A DNA stretch of 25,211 nucleotides from positions 1-25,211 of the IMG/VR virus record IMGVR_UViG_3300020214_000112. The stretch is one strand, 5' to 3'. The notes under the pieces are model-generated. The model saw only the letters and a program-made list of their open reading frames with translations, did not search any database and was not told the origin of the DNA. Shown here piece after piece: positions 1 to 8,851 of this stretch. Numbering within the stretch: position 1 is the stretch's first letter; every line of letters begins with the position of its first letter. The DNA comes from a virus. The translations under genes were made by a program, and so were the position numbers.

Positions 1-189
1 CTTATAAATGTTTGCCTGTTCTGGATTTAAATCAACATTAGTTCCACTAAAACTTGTATATAATAAATTATTTAATTCTCCAATGTTTGCTTCTAACCAG
101 CCTGAGATTGAACTAATATTGACCTCTGATGTGTCAGCGTCAAATTCATAAAAAAAAATTCCACTAGCGACTTGAAATAAATTAGCCAT
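1..189 (-). CDS. Unknown phage protein, N-terminal part only
   Basis: An open frame begins at an ATG at 189-187 on the minus strand and runs off the left edge of the window, giving at least 63 residues (MANLFQVASGIFFYEFD...). It overlaps the end of the preceding gene by 8 nt, the usual sign of translational coupling in this operon. The visible part is acidic, has no recognisable motif and no membrane segment. Being downstream of the capsid gene, it may be a head-completion or head-tail connector protein, but that is a guess from position only. Confidence 0.6.
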   Translation of the reverse strand, partial: MANLFQVASGIFFYEFDADTSEVNISSISGWLEANIGELNNLLYTSFSGTNVDLNPEQANIYK

Positions 190-577
190 TTAAAATCTTA
201 TACAGCTTTTCTTTTTGCTGTTTTGAGAACAATTCTTTTTGTTCTGGTTGGGGAGAGAAGTATCCTCTGGATTGTATATTTTGAGTGTCAAATTGACGCA
301 AAAGACGCGTTTTGATAGCGGCCATAGTACCAGACCCATCAATTTTGAGTTTTCGCGCAAAATCTTGGAGTTGTAATTGAGACATCGCATCAATGTTCTC
401 TTCAAAAATTTTACGATTAGCTGTGCCAAAAATATTAACTTCCTTTATGCCTAGCGCGACTTCTAGTTCTCTTACTTTCGAACGATATTCGGATGAATTT
501 TTATCCACAATAGAATTAAGCTGATCTAATAGACTAGCTTTAGTAATTTCTTTGGATTGTCCAGTTGAGATTTCCAT
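182..577 (-). CDS. Small protein with SAP-like helix-extended-helix motif
   Basis: The 131-residue product is charged and probably helical. Residues 65-96 (MSQLQLQDFARKLKIDG then SGTMAAIKTRLLRQF) resemble a SAP or HeH DNA-binding motif: a helix with 'L..FA..L.I.GSG' followed by a second helix ending in 'RLL'. SAP-like motifs bind DNA without much sequence specificity, so a DNA-contacting role in the head or at the packaging exit is possible but inferred. The gene lies after the terminator that follows the capsid gene, so it needs either read-through or its own promoter; an AGTGTAA element lies 20 nt before the ATG. The next gene overlaps its stop codon. Confidence 0.6.
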   Translation of the reverse strand: MEISTGQSKEITKASLLDQLNSIVDKNSSEYRSKVRELEVALGIKEVNIFGTANRKIFEENIDAMSQLQLQDFARKLKIDGSGTMAAIKTRLLRQFDTQNIQSRGYFSPQPEQKELFSKQQKEKLYKILNG

Positions 578-597
578 ACTAAATACTATCGTAACAT

Positions 598-604
598 TTA
601 CACT
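598..604 (-). promoter_or_regulatory. Candidate phage promoter element AGTGTAA
   Basis: On the minus strand the sequence AAAAGTGTAAATGTTA lies just upstream of the gene at 577, between it and the capsid terminator. The same AGTGTAA core occurs in the intergenic gaps upstream of the portal gene and the tail-tube-like gene. It may be a phage-specific promoter core; this is inference from three occurrences. Confidence 0.3.
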
Positions 605-617
605 TTTCTATTTTATA

Positions 618-654
618 AATGAAATAAAAAACCCGCCTCTTTCGAGGCGGGTTT
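618..654 (-). terminator. Intrinsic terminator after the major capsid gene
   Basis: On the minus strand an 11-bp perfect stem (AAACCCGCCTC paired with GAGGCGGGTTT) closes on a GAAA loop, a GNRA-type tetraloop in RNA, and is followed by TTTTTTATTTC. It begins 16 nt past the capsid stop codon. This is the clearest terminator in the minus-strand operon. Confidence 0.92.
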
Positions 655-670
655 GGTGGGTTTTTAAACC

Positions 671-1810
671 TTAGACGATCTTACCAACAAGAGCGCGAAC
701 ATCAAGGACTACACGCCCCTCTTCAAGAGAGCCGAAGTAGCCAATTTTGTTCTGGCGGATGCTGTATTGGTCATCGGCAACCAGATTGAACTCCGCATTG
801 GAGTCTGGATCAGTTGCGACAACGCGCAGTAAGGAATCACGGGTACGGTCAAGACCGACGAGGATTTCTGAAGCGTCTCCGTCGAATGCTCCCGAGCTAC
901 CACCAGCAGCTGTGGTGTAAGCTGTAGCACCAGCGGCAGTGTCGAAGATCGTGTTGAACTTCTGACCCTTGCCGAGTTCATTGAACTCAAGGATAGAAAC
1001 GCCATAGAAACTGGGAATGCCAGCGGCGCTATAAATAGCGCTGCGCATTTCGTCAGTAGCTGTAATTCCAACTGTCGAACCTGTGCCGCCAGTGGCTGTA
1101 ACTCCAGCAACGGTGTTGATGGGGTTGTAAGCCATTGCACGAATCTGCTCAACGATTTCTGGAGAAACCAGAAGATCGGTAAGGCCAGCGCGTGAACCAG
1201 TGGCAGGTGTACCCTTGGCCCATGATGTATTGATGCGCTTGGCTAGTGTGAGCAGTTCGTTCAAGTCAGCAAGAAGGAAGCGGCCAGAGGTGTTTGAACG
1301 CTGAACGTGCTTTTTGCTATTTGTGGTAGCGTTGGCAAGAGCAGTCATTGCCAGTGTGGCAGAGGTACGCTCCTGCTTGAGCAGGATTTCCTGAGCCATA
1401 CGGGTGAATGTCTTAGCTACAACGTCCATACGATGTTTGGCCGCATAACGGCGGTCAAACGAGAGGGCGCTGTCTAATGTATAAGTGGACAGCTTCATCT
1501 CGGAGACGGTTGGAAGAACCTGATTTGTGGGAAGACCACCAGCTACGGACTGCGAGTATACAGTGATGTAGTCCTCGTCAGTTACATCGTAATACAGGTC
1601 AAGAGGAATGCTGGGATTATCATCAGCGTTGTAAGAGAGGCTTGTGAACAGATTGCTCAGTGTAGGAGCATTGTTGATTACCTCTGCAAGAACGGGTCCG
1701 ATAAACTCAGCAAGTGCGACTTGAGCGTCATAAGCAACGGTGCGATTACGGCTGGCCATTGCTTTAACAAGCTCAATTTGTTCTGGAGTGCGCTTTAATG
1801 TGATTTTCAT
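671..1810 (-). CDS. Major capsid protein (probable)
   Basis: The 379-residue product has the length and position expected of a HK97-fold major capsid protein: it follows portal, protease/scaffold and a small decoration-like gene, and is directly followed by a strong terminator. The sequence is Ala/Gly/Thr-rich with no membrane segment. The N-terminal 40 residues (TPEQIELVKAMASRNR...) look helical, as in an N-arm that may be trimmed by the prohead protease, and a central stretch is Gly/Thr-rich (AGVTATGGTGSTVGI). The start is supported by AAAGGA 10 nt before the ATG. I recognise it by synteny and composition rather than by a diagnostic motif. It would form the icosahedral shell together with the product of the gene at 1831. 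Confidence 0.8.
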   Translation of the reverse strand: MKITLKRTPEQIELVKAMASRNRTVAYDAQVALAEFIGPVLAEVINNAPTLSNLFTSLSYNADDNPSIPLDLYYDVTDEDYITVYSQSVAGGLPTNQVLPTVSEMKLSTYTLDSALSFDRRYAAKHRMDVVAKTFTRMAQEILLKQERTSATLAMTALANATTNSKKHVQRSNTSGRFLLADLNELLTLAKRINTSWAKGTPATGSRAGLTDLLVSPEIVEQIRAMAYNPINTVAGVTATGGTGSTVGITATDEMRSAIYSAAGIPSFYGVSILEFNELGKGQKFNTIFDTAAGATAYTTAAGGSSGAFDGDASEILVGLDRTRDSLLRVVATDPDSNAEFNLVADDQYSIRQNKIGYFGSLEEGRVVLDVRALVGKIV

Positions 1811-1830
1811 TTAAGTAGTTTCCTTTGTTA

Positions 1831-2451
1831 TTACATGCGCAGGCCGATTACCGCGAAGTTGCCCGCGAAAGCGTCAGTAATGCTTGTGAGCGAGGCGCGT
1901 GAACCTGTGCCGAGAACGATGCCGAGTTTACCGGCATCAGTATGAGCGCAGCCAGTGACTTTACCGCCATTTTCAGAAAGCTTAAAGCCTGAACCGACAG
2001 TAAGGGTTCCGTCAATTGCACCTGCGGACAGAGAGAAAATACCGCGAGTGGCGACTGGAACGGCTTGGCCGGGCAGTACGCACATAAGCTCTTCAGCTTT
2101 TTGGCGATAATAGAGAAGTTTCTCACCGTTCTCGTCGTGCTTTGCGGTCTGACGAAGGGTGATCCCGAGGCAGTTTGTCAAGTCGCCAGAAGCGGCAGGA
2201 GTAACTTTAAGATTTACCTTGGGATATTGATTAACACCGACATGAGGATAGTCGGTCTTGCCGAGATAAGAGTCGGAAGCGTATGAAACAGGGTCAAGGT
2301 CAAAGTTACCAGCGGAAACTTTAACGAAGACTCCTGCGTCACCAGTTCCAACGCCGGTTACGTTATCGTTGACGGCTGCGTCAACGAGAGCGTACATATT
2401 TACCACATCATTGTCGTCGTATTGACGGAATGGTAGGAGACGATTTGCCAT
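1831..2451 (-). CDS. Putative head decoration protein
   Basis: The 206-residue product is Gly/Ala/Val-rich with many short strands and ends in a typical decoration-like pattern (GKLGIVLGTGSRASL, then FAVIGLRM). It sits between the protease/scaffold gene and the major capsid gene, where many phages encode a capsid-stabilising protein. The ATG has an AAAGGA site 9 nt upstream. The gap to the capsid gene is 20 nt, so the two are almost certainly co-transcribed and made in large amounts. No diagnostic motif was seen; a minor capsid protein is the main alternative. Confidence 0.6.
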   Translation of the reverse strand: MANRLLPFRQYDDNDVVNMYALVDAAVNDNVTGVGTGDAGVFVKVSAGNFDLDPVSYASDSYLGKTDYPHVGVNQYPKVNLKVTPAASGDLTNCLGITLRQTAKHDENGEKLLYYRQKAEELMCVLPGQAVPVATRGIFSLSAGAIDGTLTVGSGFKLSENGGKVTGCAHTDAGKLGIVLGTGSRASLTSITDAFAGNFAVIGLRM

Positions 2452-2487
2452 ATTAGTTGTCCTTTAATTGTTTATTACAGTTAATTT

Positions 2488-4077
2488 TTATTGTTTGGAA
2501 TAGCTTACGCTAATATTTTCGCGAGAGAAGGCTTTTGCGAACTTCTCACGGAAAGACTGCTCAACAGCAATTTTGCTGTCGGGTGCTCTGTTGGTTGCTG
2601 TAGCATTATCCAATGCGGCAGCTACATCAGCTTTTTTCTCTTCTTCCACTTTTACTTCGGCAGTGGCAGACGCTTTGCTGACTTCTTTAAGACGAGCCTC
2701 AACCTGCTCTAATATTTTCTTTTCAATCTCAGCGGCTTGGGCTTTAATAAACTCTTTGTTTTTATGCTTCCACACGGTAGCAAACTTGTCTTTGTAAGAG
2801 GCAAAAGCCTCTTCTGTTGCCTCAAGAGACTGAACCTCACCGATAATAAGTTTACGATCTTCGTCAGAAAGATCATAAGCGGCATCAAGTTCACCAACGC
2901 GAGCGTTAAGACGAGCTACGGCTTCTTCTTGGGCCTTGGCTTCTTTAATTTTATTAAGCTCTTCTTGTGTTTTAGAAAGTTCTGCTTTCATTGATTCTAC
3001 TGAAGCGACAGTCTCGTTATAAAGCTTTTCGGCTTTATCTTTTGCAGCTTTTTCGGCGGCAATGGAATCGCGGTACTCCGCATCTTTTTGTTTGATAGCT
3101 TCAGCGAAATGAGTTGTCATTGAAGCGACAGCTTCTTCGCCAAACTTTTTTTCCAAAAGAGCAGATTTTAACTCTGTGATAAGTTTTTCTAAGTCCATAT
3201 GGTTTATTATTTTTACATTTTTTCTGTCTAAAATGGAATTTGATTTTTTATTGGTTAAAAATGCATTGACTTCTTCAATGCAGTTTTCTGTAGCTTCAGT
3301 CTCTTCATTTTTCTTTTCGTCTTCTTGCACAGAAAACGACGGAGTGTTCTCAAATGCCACAACACCATTAACTTGTGCGGCTGGATTTGCAGTAAATCCA
3401 CCCCCAAGAGGATAAATTTCTCCAACAATTAATCTATAAACTGGAGTGCCATCTTTTAATTTACCGGAACCACCCTTTGCTTTTAAAAACGGAGCAAACT
3501 CCTCGATCTGTTTTGGGTCAGTGATAATGTCAGCCTCTTTTAATGACTTGCTGCCGATAGCTAAATAATAATTACTAAAACCAATTTCCCAACTTGCAGA
3601 AATTGAATTATATAAAGAATCTTTTGAATCAGAATTTCTTAACATCAATGATGTAAACTTTTTATCAACTGTCTTATAGATCACTCCAGCTACAGACAAA
3701 TAAACTGGATCAAGAGTTTGGCCAACTTCTTGTTCAGTTAAAAATTTATTATCACTCATTTTATTGAATGAATAATTTGTAATATGACCGACAATGCGCT
3801 CTTTATTATGCTCAATATTAAGATATTTATCCATGAAGCGCTTGGCAATTTTTGAGGCCGTGGCCCCAGAAATTCCATCGCCATTATTATTTATCATGTT
3901 TGGTACGGCAAGATTAAAAGAAACGCCAAGAAGATCAGGATTATCTTCGAAATCAACTTTGGGAGAAAGTTTTTTCAGTTCGTCCAAAGATGCTTTGGAC
4001 ACTTTAAATCTTTCGTCAGAAATGCCATAACAAGCAACAGCAACATTATCTAAAATTGTGCTATACTTAAATGCCAT
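2488..4077 (-). CDS. Prohead maturation protease fused to scaffold
   Basis: The 529-residue product has two parts. Residues about 1-250 look like a capsid maturation protease of the herpesvirus-protease fold: a His at residue 90 in IEHNKERIVGHI and Ser residues at 158-162 in SISASWEIGF match the spacing and setting of the catalytic His and Ser in phage S77/S78-type proteases. Residues about 294-500 are Lys/Glu/Ala-rich, low in aromatic residues and strongly coiled-coil, as in scaffolding proteins. An in-frame Met at 294 (ATG at 3198-3196) opens the scaffold part (MDLEKLITELKSALLEKK), so a free scaffold could be made by internal initiation, although I see no good ribosome site there. The stop of the portal gene is 3 nt away. 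The assignment agrees with synteny between portal and capsid genes. Confidence 0.72.
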   Translation of the reverse strand: MAFKYSTILDNVAVACYGISDERFKVSKASLDELKKLSPKVDFEDNPDLLGVSFNLAVPNMINNNGDGISGATASKIAKRFMDKYLNIEHNKERIVGHITNYSFNKMSDNKFLTEQEVGQTLDPVYLSVAGVIYKTVDKKFTSLMLRNSDSKDSLYNSISASWEIGFSNYYLAIGSKSLKEADIITDPKQIEEFAPFLKAKGGSGKLKDGTPVYRLIVGEIYPLGGGFTANPAAQVNGVVAFENTPSFSVQEDEKKNEETEATENCIEEVNAFLTNKKSNSILDRKNVKIINHMDLEKLITELKSALLEKKFGEEAVASMTTHFAEAIKQKDAEYRDSIAAEKAAKDKAEKLYNETVASVESMKAELSKTQEELNKIKEAKAQEEAVARLNARVGELDAAYDLSDEDRKLIIGEVQSLEATEEAFASYKDKFATVWKHKNKEFIKAQAAEIEKKILEQVEARLKEVSKASATAEVKVEEEKKADVAAALDNATATNRAPDSKIAVEQSFREKFAKAFSRENISVSYSKQ

Positions 4078-4080
4078 GTT

Positions 4081-6003
4081 TTATTTTACAGCAGAATGAT
4101 ATAAAATAGCCGCAGAATATTCATCAAGTAAAAATTCATCAGCCTTATCAAGAACAGATTGCATAGGGTGAAGTTTTTCTATTTCATCGACATTACCTAT
4201 GCATTTTTGCACGTTTGAAACCCAATCTTCTCTTAAACTTGACGCGATAACTTTTTTACAAAGTGTTATCACGTTTGATTGCTGATCTGAATTTAAAGAC
4301 GCTACTCCAAATTTCTTTGCGGTAAAGTCTTCCGCAGCTTTCATAAAGGCATCAATTTCATAAACAGTTGTTTGAATATCTTTTCTTGAGGCTGTTGTCC
4401 CAATTGGTCTTCCAGCACCAGACTCTTTTGGTATCGCGGTTGGAGTCGGTGCTGTGTCTTGAATCATTGGAACCCCGCCTATAATTGGATTGTAATACCC
4501 TTTCTCCCTATCTGAAACAAACTTTTCTTGCGCGGGAGCAAGATCATTTGGATTTGGAAGCTTACCATTACTAATTGATTCAATGCCTTGTTCTGGAGTA
4601 AGAATGCCAATTTCCATTAAACGGCTAATAGTCCTCATGTACTGGGTTTCATCTTTTAAGTCAATCTCAGTAAATTTCGCCATAGGCCAAGTGCGAAACC
4701 CCAAATCTTTTGAAATGCGAATAATTTCTGGCTGAAGAACATCATTTAGAAAAGCATTTCTAGCTTCTTTCAAGCGCTCCATAAAAAAGCTAATTTTCGC
4801 GCTTTGACCGTTATATTTCTCATTACCAAGCATAACGTTCATCAAACCTTCCTTAATGTCTTCGTTTAAAACTTCATATTTTTCTTTACCGATAACTTTT
4901 TTTAGATCAGGAATTATGAAATCAGCCTTTGTTGTATAATCGGAAACAAGAACGCGACCAACGCTTTCGTTCATAAATAAGTTTTGCATAGCTGTCATGT
5001 TGGCGGGATTAATTCCACCCTTGTCTGGTTCTGCTCCCATCGTAATTAACAAAATTACGTTTTCCACAGTACGAGCAATAGCTTGATCGATGCGTTTTAA
5101 TTCGATTTTTGCGTTAATATCTTCAAGAACAGGATAAGAGAAAGGAACCGCAAATGGCTCATAATCTTGTTTTTTATAAAAAGAATAAAGTAAATATTTT
5201 GGGTCAAGTTTCATTTTCAAACCATCTCTGAAATACTGTTTACCTTTGATTTGTTTTTGAACCTCTGGATCAAATCCATTAAGAAGTTCGACATCAGTAT
5301 CATCTTTGGGATTTTTTAGACGTTCGAGTTCATATTCGGAAAGAATTTTTTCGTAAACCGCTTCCGCAAACGAACTAGAAATCTTCGCGACAATGTCGTA
5401 TGGATTAATTAAAATATAACGAAGAGGAACTTTGTTGTTTTTTATGCCGTTTTCACTTAAACCAGAAAGTAGTTTAAAATCCTCTGCATTAAATTTACCG
5501 TCGATTCTATAGAGAAAAATATTTCCACTACGATAATATTCGCGAAAATATTGATCTTTTAATTTCCAAAGCTTGATTTTATTAAACCATTTTTGGAAAA
5601 ACTCCCTGCTTCTTTCAGTCCCCCCTTCAAGATAAACATCGGTATTCGCGAATTCAGTAGCTATATCTATAGTGTTTCTGACTATCGCGACATTAGCATA
5701 TGCTTTTTGACAAAGCATAATTGCGTCTCTTATATCTACTCCATCTTTTGTATATTCATAAGGCAAAAGTCCTTGACTTAAAAGCGAATATCTACCAATA
5801 TTAACATCTCTTCCATTTCTCGGAACTTTTGTTTTTGTTGAAGACTGGTTGTCTTTCGTCCTTGCGTATGAAGCCTGAGATATTTCTTTGTAGAAAGACT
5901 CTCCCATAAGTTTCGGCTCATAAGAAGCTTGAGAAACTTGAACAGTCTCGACTTTATTAAATTTAGTCCAATAATCAGATTTTTTATTATATTGGCGTGC
6001 CAT
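4081..6003 (-). CDS. Portal protein
   Basis: The 640-residue product lies directly after the large terminase in transcription order and before the protease/scaffold, the standard portal position. The length fits a myovirus-type portal. Typical traits are visible: an N-terminal helical region leading to 'VAIVRNTIDIATEFANTDVY' (residues about 105-125), a wing-like alpha/beta section, a long central helical stretch (DINAKIELKRIDQAIARTVEN) of the kind that lines the portal channel, and 'MNVMLGNEKYNGQ' in the clip/crown part. It forms the dodecameric ring through which DNA is packaged and to which the terminase docks. No Shine-Dalgarno sequence is obvious before the ATG; a candidate AGTGTAA element lies 17 nt upstream. 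Confidence 0.85.
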   Translation of the reverse strand: MARQYNKKSDYWTKFNKVETVQVSQASYEPKLMGESFYKEISQASYARTKDNQSSTKTKVPRNGRDVNIGRYSLLSQGLLPYEYTKDGVDIRDAIMLCQKAYANVAIVRNTIDIATEFANTDVYLEGGTERSREFFQKWFNKIKLWKLKDQYFREYYRSGNIFLYRIDGKFNAEDFKLLSGLSENGIKNNKVPLRYILINPYDIVAKISSSFAEAVYEKILSEYELERLKNPKDDTDVELLNGFDPEVQKQIKGKQYFRDGLKMKLDPKYLLYSFYKKQDYEPFAVPFSYPVLEDINAKIELKRIDQAIARTVENVILLITMGAEPDKGGINPANMTAMQNLFMNESVGRVLVSDYTTKADFIIPDLKKVIGKEKYEVLNEDIKEGLMNVMLGNEKYNGQSAKISFFMERLKEARNAFLNDVLQPEIIRISKDLGFRTWPMAKFTEIDLKDETQYMRTISRLMEIGILTPEQGIESISNGKLPNPNDLAPAQEKFVSDREKGYYNPIIGGVPMIQDTAPTPTAIPKESGAGRPIGTTASRKDIQTTVYEIDAFMKAAEDFTAKKFGVASLNSDQQSNVITLCKKVIASSLREDWVSNVQKCIGNVDEIEKLHPMQSVLDKADEFLLDEYSAAILYHSAVK

Positions 6004-6020
6004 TTTTCTTATATTAAAAG

Positions 6021-6027
6021 TTACACT
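6021..6027 (-). promoter_or_regulatory. Candidate phage promoter element AGTGTAA
   Basis: On the minus strand TTTTAGTGTAACTTTTAAT lies in the 53-nt gap between terminase and portal, 17 nt before the portal ATG. It shares the AGTGTAA core with the elements at 598 and 12656. The function is inferred. Confidence 0.3.
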
Positions 6028-6056
6028 AAAAGTATCAAAAGTACTTTCAATAACTT

Positions 6057-7925
6057 TTACCGAGCGAAAAACGGGGCAAATGTAGAAGTACTTTTTTCGA
6101 CTTTCACATCTATCATATCAAAATATACTTTAGTCATCCAATTACCTAAAACCAAACAGGAGTAAGAGTCTTTTCTCGTTTTTTCTGCTCCGCTTTGTTT
6201 TTTTAACTCTGGCGGCAAATCAAAACTCTGGTGTCCATTAGCCGTTGTTGTAGGCATTATAAGAGAGCATTGCGCTTTTACCAATTCTATCATATCAGCC
6301 TGATGGTCAACAAAATCGACCATTTTGGCTTCAATACTTTGGCTATCTTCTTGGTCTCGAATAAATTTTAAACTTTTAATTGGGATAGTTTTATTTTTTT
6401 GGGTGGTAAAATCATTATCGACCGCTTCTGCTCCAAAAAGAATTTTCCTATGGTCGAAGTTTGATTGCAGCAGCTCATTAGCATATCTAATCCATGAACT
6501 TGTTGGTATCCGCAAGTAACAAATTTTATTTGCGCTTTTGTTATATGCATTTCTTGCTTTTCTTAACTCATCTTGATAAATTTCTGGCGTATCAAAATCA
6601 GCTTCATATATCTTAATTTCAATTTTACTATTTTTAAATAATTCGCTTTCGTTTGCGGCGTTTATAAATTGTAATCCACCATTATAGTCACCACACATTG
6701 CAACAATATTAAAGTGATTAAATAAATAATAAAGATATTCAATATGTTTTCTCAAATTTGTTCCTGAAAGCGCATAGTTATGAACAAGAATTCCCTTTCG
6801 AGCCGCTTTATCAATTTTTATTATATTCATGGCAAAGTCGTCAGAAGATTCATTTTCTGCCCACGATGGGTCAAAGCTTAAAATATATTCGGCATTTTTT
6901 TCGCCAGCGACTTCAATTGACTGTCCTTCACCAGCTTTGATTGTGCATTCGTGCATTTTACTAAGTTTAAAATAACCAGACGAATCATCAACAAACTGTG
7001 AGCCAAATTCTCTTTTAAATTGCGATTCGGACATCGTTGCTTTAGCTTGAGTTAGTAAGCTCTCATCGTATAAACCGTTAGGAGCTACATCGTAAGAAAA
7101 ATGTAAAATTGCTCTACTAGCAGAAGCTTTAGCATTCTTTTCGGGGACCATTATCAAATCCTCGTACTGCTTGTATAATTTATACATATATTCAAACTGA
7201 TAAGACGCAGACGAAAGAACGACGATTTTATTATTAGGCCAAATAAATCTGTTCTCTTCTTTTAATTCTCCGCGTTTTATAAGCTCGGTCTCTAAATCAT
7301 AAACTTGTTTTCTTTCGGTCGGATTTTGAACAACAGAAAGAAACGGGATGATAACTTCATTGAAAATACGATCTGGCATTAGTAAAAATTCATCAATCAT
7401 CATACGGTGAAAACGAAAGCCACGAAGCTTTTCACCATCACCCAAAGGTAAACAAGTAATTTTGCTGCGCCCAATATCCATTGTCCATTCATCAGAGCTT
7501 TTGGATACTTTGGTGATACATTGTTTTAAAAATACCGCGTTAGGCTTTTCAGCGATCTCTTCTATCTTTCGGAAAATCATCTTTGCTTGACGGAATGTTT
7601 TACTAACAATGCCAATGTGTACGCCTTGATTTAATATCGCATCCAAAGAAGCGAACACTGCACAGGTAAAGCTCTTTGATAATCCACGACTCCATACCAT
7701 CATAGAATAATCTGTTTCAAACATGGTTTTAATTGCCATGTGTTGAAATGGAAAAAGTTTGACGCCGCAAATAATCTCCGAAGAAAATGAAATATTTGAA
7801 CGCAAGAATTTGTAGAGAAGAATTTTGGCCTCTCTTTCTTCAAGAAATCCTCGCTTATTAAGAATTTCTTGATTTACGTTACGGAATAAGCCGTTTCTTT
7901 TTTGATTTCCTTCGATCCAAGCCAT
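6057..7925 (-). CDS. Terminase large subunit
   Basis: This is the ATPase-nuclease motor that cuts concatemeric DNA and drives it into the prohead through the portal. In the 622-residue product a deviant Walker A motif SRGLSKS lies at residues 79-85, Walker B MMIDEF at 175-180, a coupling motif VVLSSAS near 235-241, and the first nuclease aspartate in LSFDPSW near 352. I chose the ATG at 7925 because AAGGA precedes it by 7 nt; the longer frame reaches 7967 but opens with TTG. Even so it overlaps the ERCC4 nuclease gene by 52 nt. The Walker A lysine is present but the usual GxGK(S/T) is altered to RGLSKS, as in many phage terminases. Confidence 0.93.
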   Translation of the reverse strand: MAWIEGNQKRNGLFRNVNQEILNKRGFLEEREAKILLYKFLRSNISFSSEIICGVKLFPFQHMAIKTMFETDYSMMVWSRGLSKSFTCAVFASLDAILNQGVHIGIVSKTFRQAKMIFRKIEEIAEKPNAVFLKQCITKVSKSSDEWTMDIGRSKITCLPLGDGEKLRGFRFHRMMIDEFLLMPDRIFNEVIIPFLSVVQNPTERKQVYDLETELIKRGELKEENRFIWPNNKIVVLSSASYQFEYMYKLYKQYEDLIMVPEKNAKASASRAILHFSYDVAPNGLYDESLLTQAKATMSESQFKREFGSQFVDDSSGYFKLSKMHECTIKAGEGQSIEVAGEKNAEYILSFDPSWAENESSDDFAMNIIKIDKAARKGILVHNYALSGTNLRKHIEYLYYLFNHFNIVAMCGDYNGGLQFINAANESELFKNSKIEIKIYEADFDTPEIYQDELRKARNAYNKSANKICYLRIPTSSWIRYANELLQSNFDHRKILFGAEAVDNDFTTQKNKTIPIKSLKFIRDQEDSQSIEAKMVDFVDHQADMIELVKAQCSLIMPTTTANGHQSFDLPPELKKQSGAEKTRKDSYSCLVLGNWMTKVYFDMIDVKVEKSTSTFAPFFAR

Positions 7926-8851
7926 AATAAATCCTTGTCTAGAAAATATTGAACGTCCACGCCCCAAAGAAGACTGCCGATTGCAGTCAACTTGGGAATT
8001 AGAATTTCACTATTAGTTCTATTACCTGAAAATATAAATTGGCAATATCCCGCAAACTCATGTTGCAGCAATCTCATGTTGTGGTATATGAATTTCAAAT
8101 TCGCCTTATGAGGAGTAAAGTCGTTATTACTCTTTATACGTTCTAAAGTAGATTCGACAACTATAAACAAATAACATTCCATTTCCTTGCATCTTTGTAG
8201 CTCTCGCCTAAATCTATTCAAGTTATCTCCAACTAAAGTTCCTTTAAAATCAGATTCAGACTTTCTATCAACAAAAGTTTTTGTATAGTTGGCCCCACCA
8301 GCGGTATAGTCACCAAAATCTAATTTAACCTGTCTCTCTCTTTTGAAACTCAAGGGCTGCTGCTCTCTTGTATCAACAAAAATTTCAACGTCAGAAAAGT
8401 CTTCGCGAAATTTTTTAGGCAAACTTTTTCTAAACATAGTCTCAATTTTGATCTCGTCGCATATTGCAGAATATGAACCAAAATATTTTTTATAAAGATC
8501 AATAGTTGGCATATCACTAGTTTCCAACTCTAAATGACATGGTGCATATTTTAAATCTTTACTCTGCACCCTATACACTAGCATTTTTTTAATCTGCTCT
8601 CTTACCTTTTCTGGAGATTCTATTTCACACCACCTTAAAAGCTGCTCTCTATTTTCGAAATCTTTTTCGAAATATGACTCTTTGTCTTTAAACTGCAAAT
8701 AAGTCCCTGTTAAAAGATTTTTTCTTGGGTAATGAGTAGCGTAATACTCATTAATAGTAATCTTGTGCTTTTTTAAATGCGCGTGGAGACTCCTTTCTGA
8801 AGAAAAGGAACTGCGGCAAATTTTGCAGCAGTTAGAGTCGTTAGGTTGCAT
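7874..8851 (-). CDS. ERCC4-fold nuclease with N-terminal C2H2 zinc finger
   Basis: The 325-residue product starts with a classical zinc finger, C9-x2-C12-x12-H25-x3-H29. The middle carries the ERCC4/XPF nuclease signature: VDTRE at 159-163, GDY at 180-182 and VDRKS at 194-198 (the usual form is ERK). This family cuts branched or flapped DNA. The fold assignment rests on the three motifs in correct order and spacing. The gene is wedged between the unknown gene at 8841 and the large terminase, overlapping both (11 and 52 nt), so a link to packaging, such as clearing branches from replicating DNA before translocation, is a reasonable inference. A general recombination or repair role is the alternative. 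Confidence 0.82.
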   Translation of the reverse strand: MQPNDSNCCKICRSSFSSERSLHAHLKKHKITINEYYATHYPRKNLLTGTYLQFKDKESYFEKDFENREQLLRWCEIESPEKVREQIKKMLVYRVQSKDLKYAPCHLELETSDMPTIDLYKKYFGSYSAICDEIKIETMFRKSLPKKFREDFSDVEIFVDTREQQPLSFKRERQVKLDFGDYTAGGANYTKTFVDRKSESDFKGTLVGDNLNRFRRELQRCKEMECYLFIVVESTLERIKSNNDFTPHKANLKFIYHNMRLLQHEFAGYCQFIFSGNRTNSEILIPKLTAIGSLLWGVDVQYFLDKDLLWLGSKEIKKETAYSVT

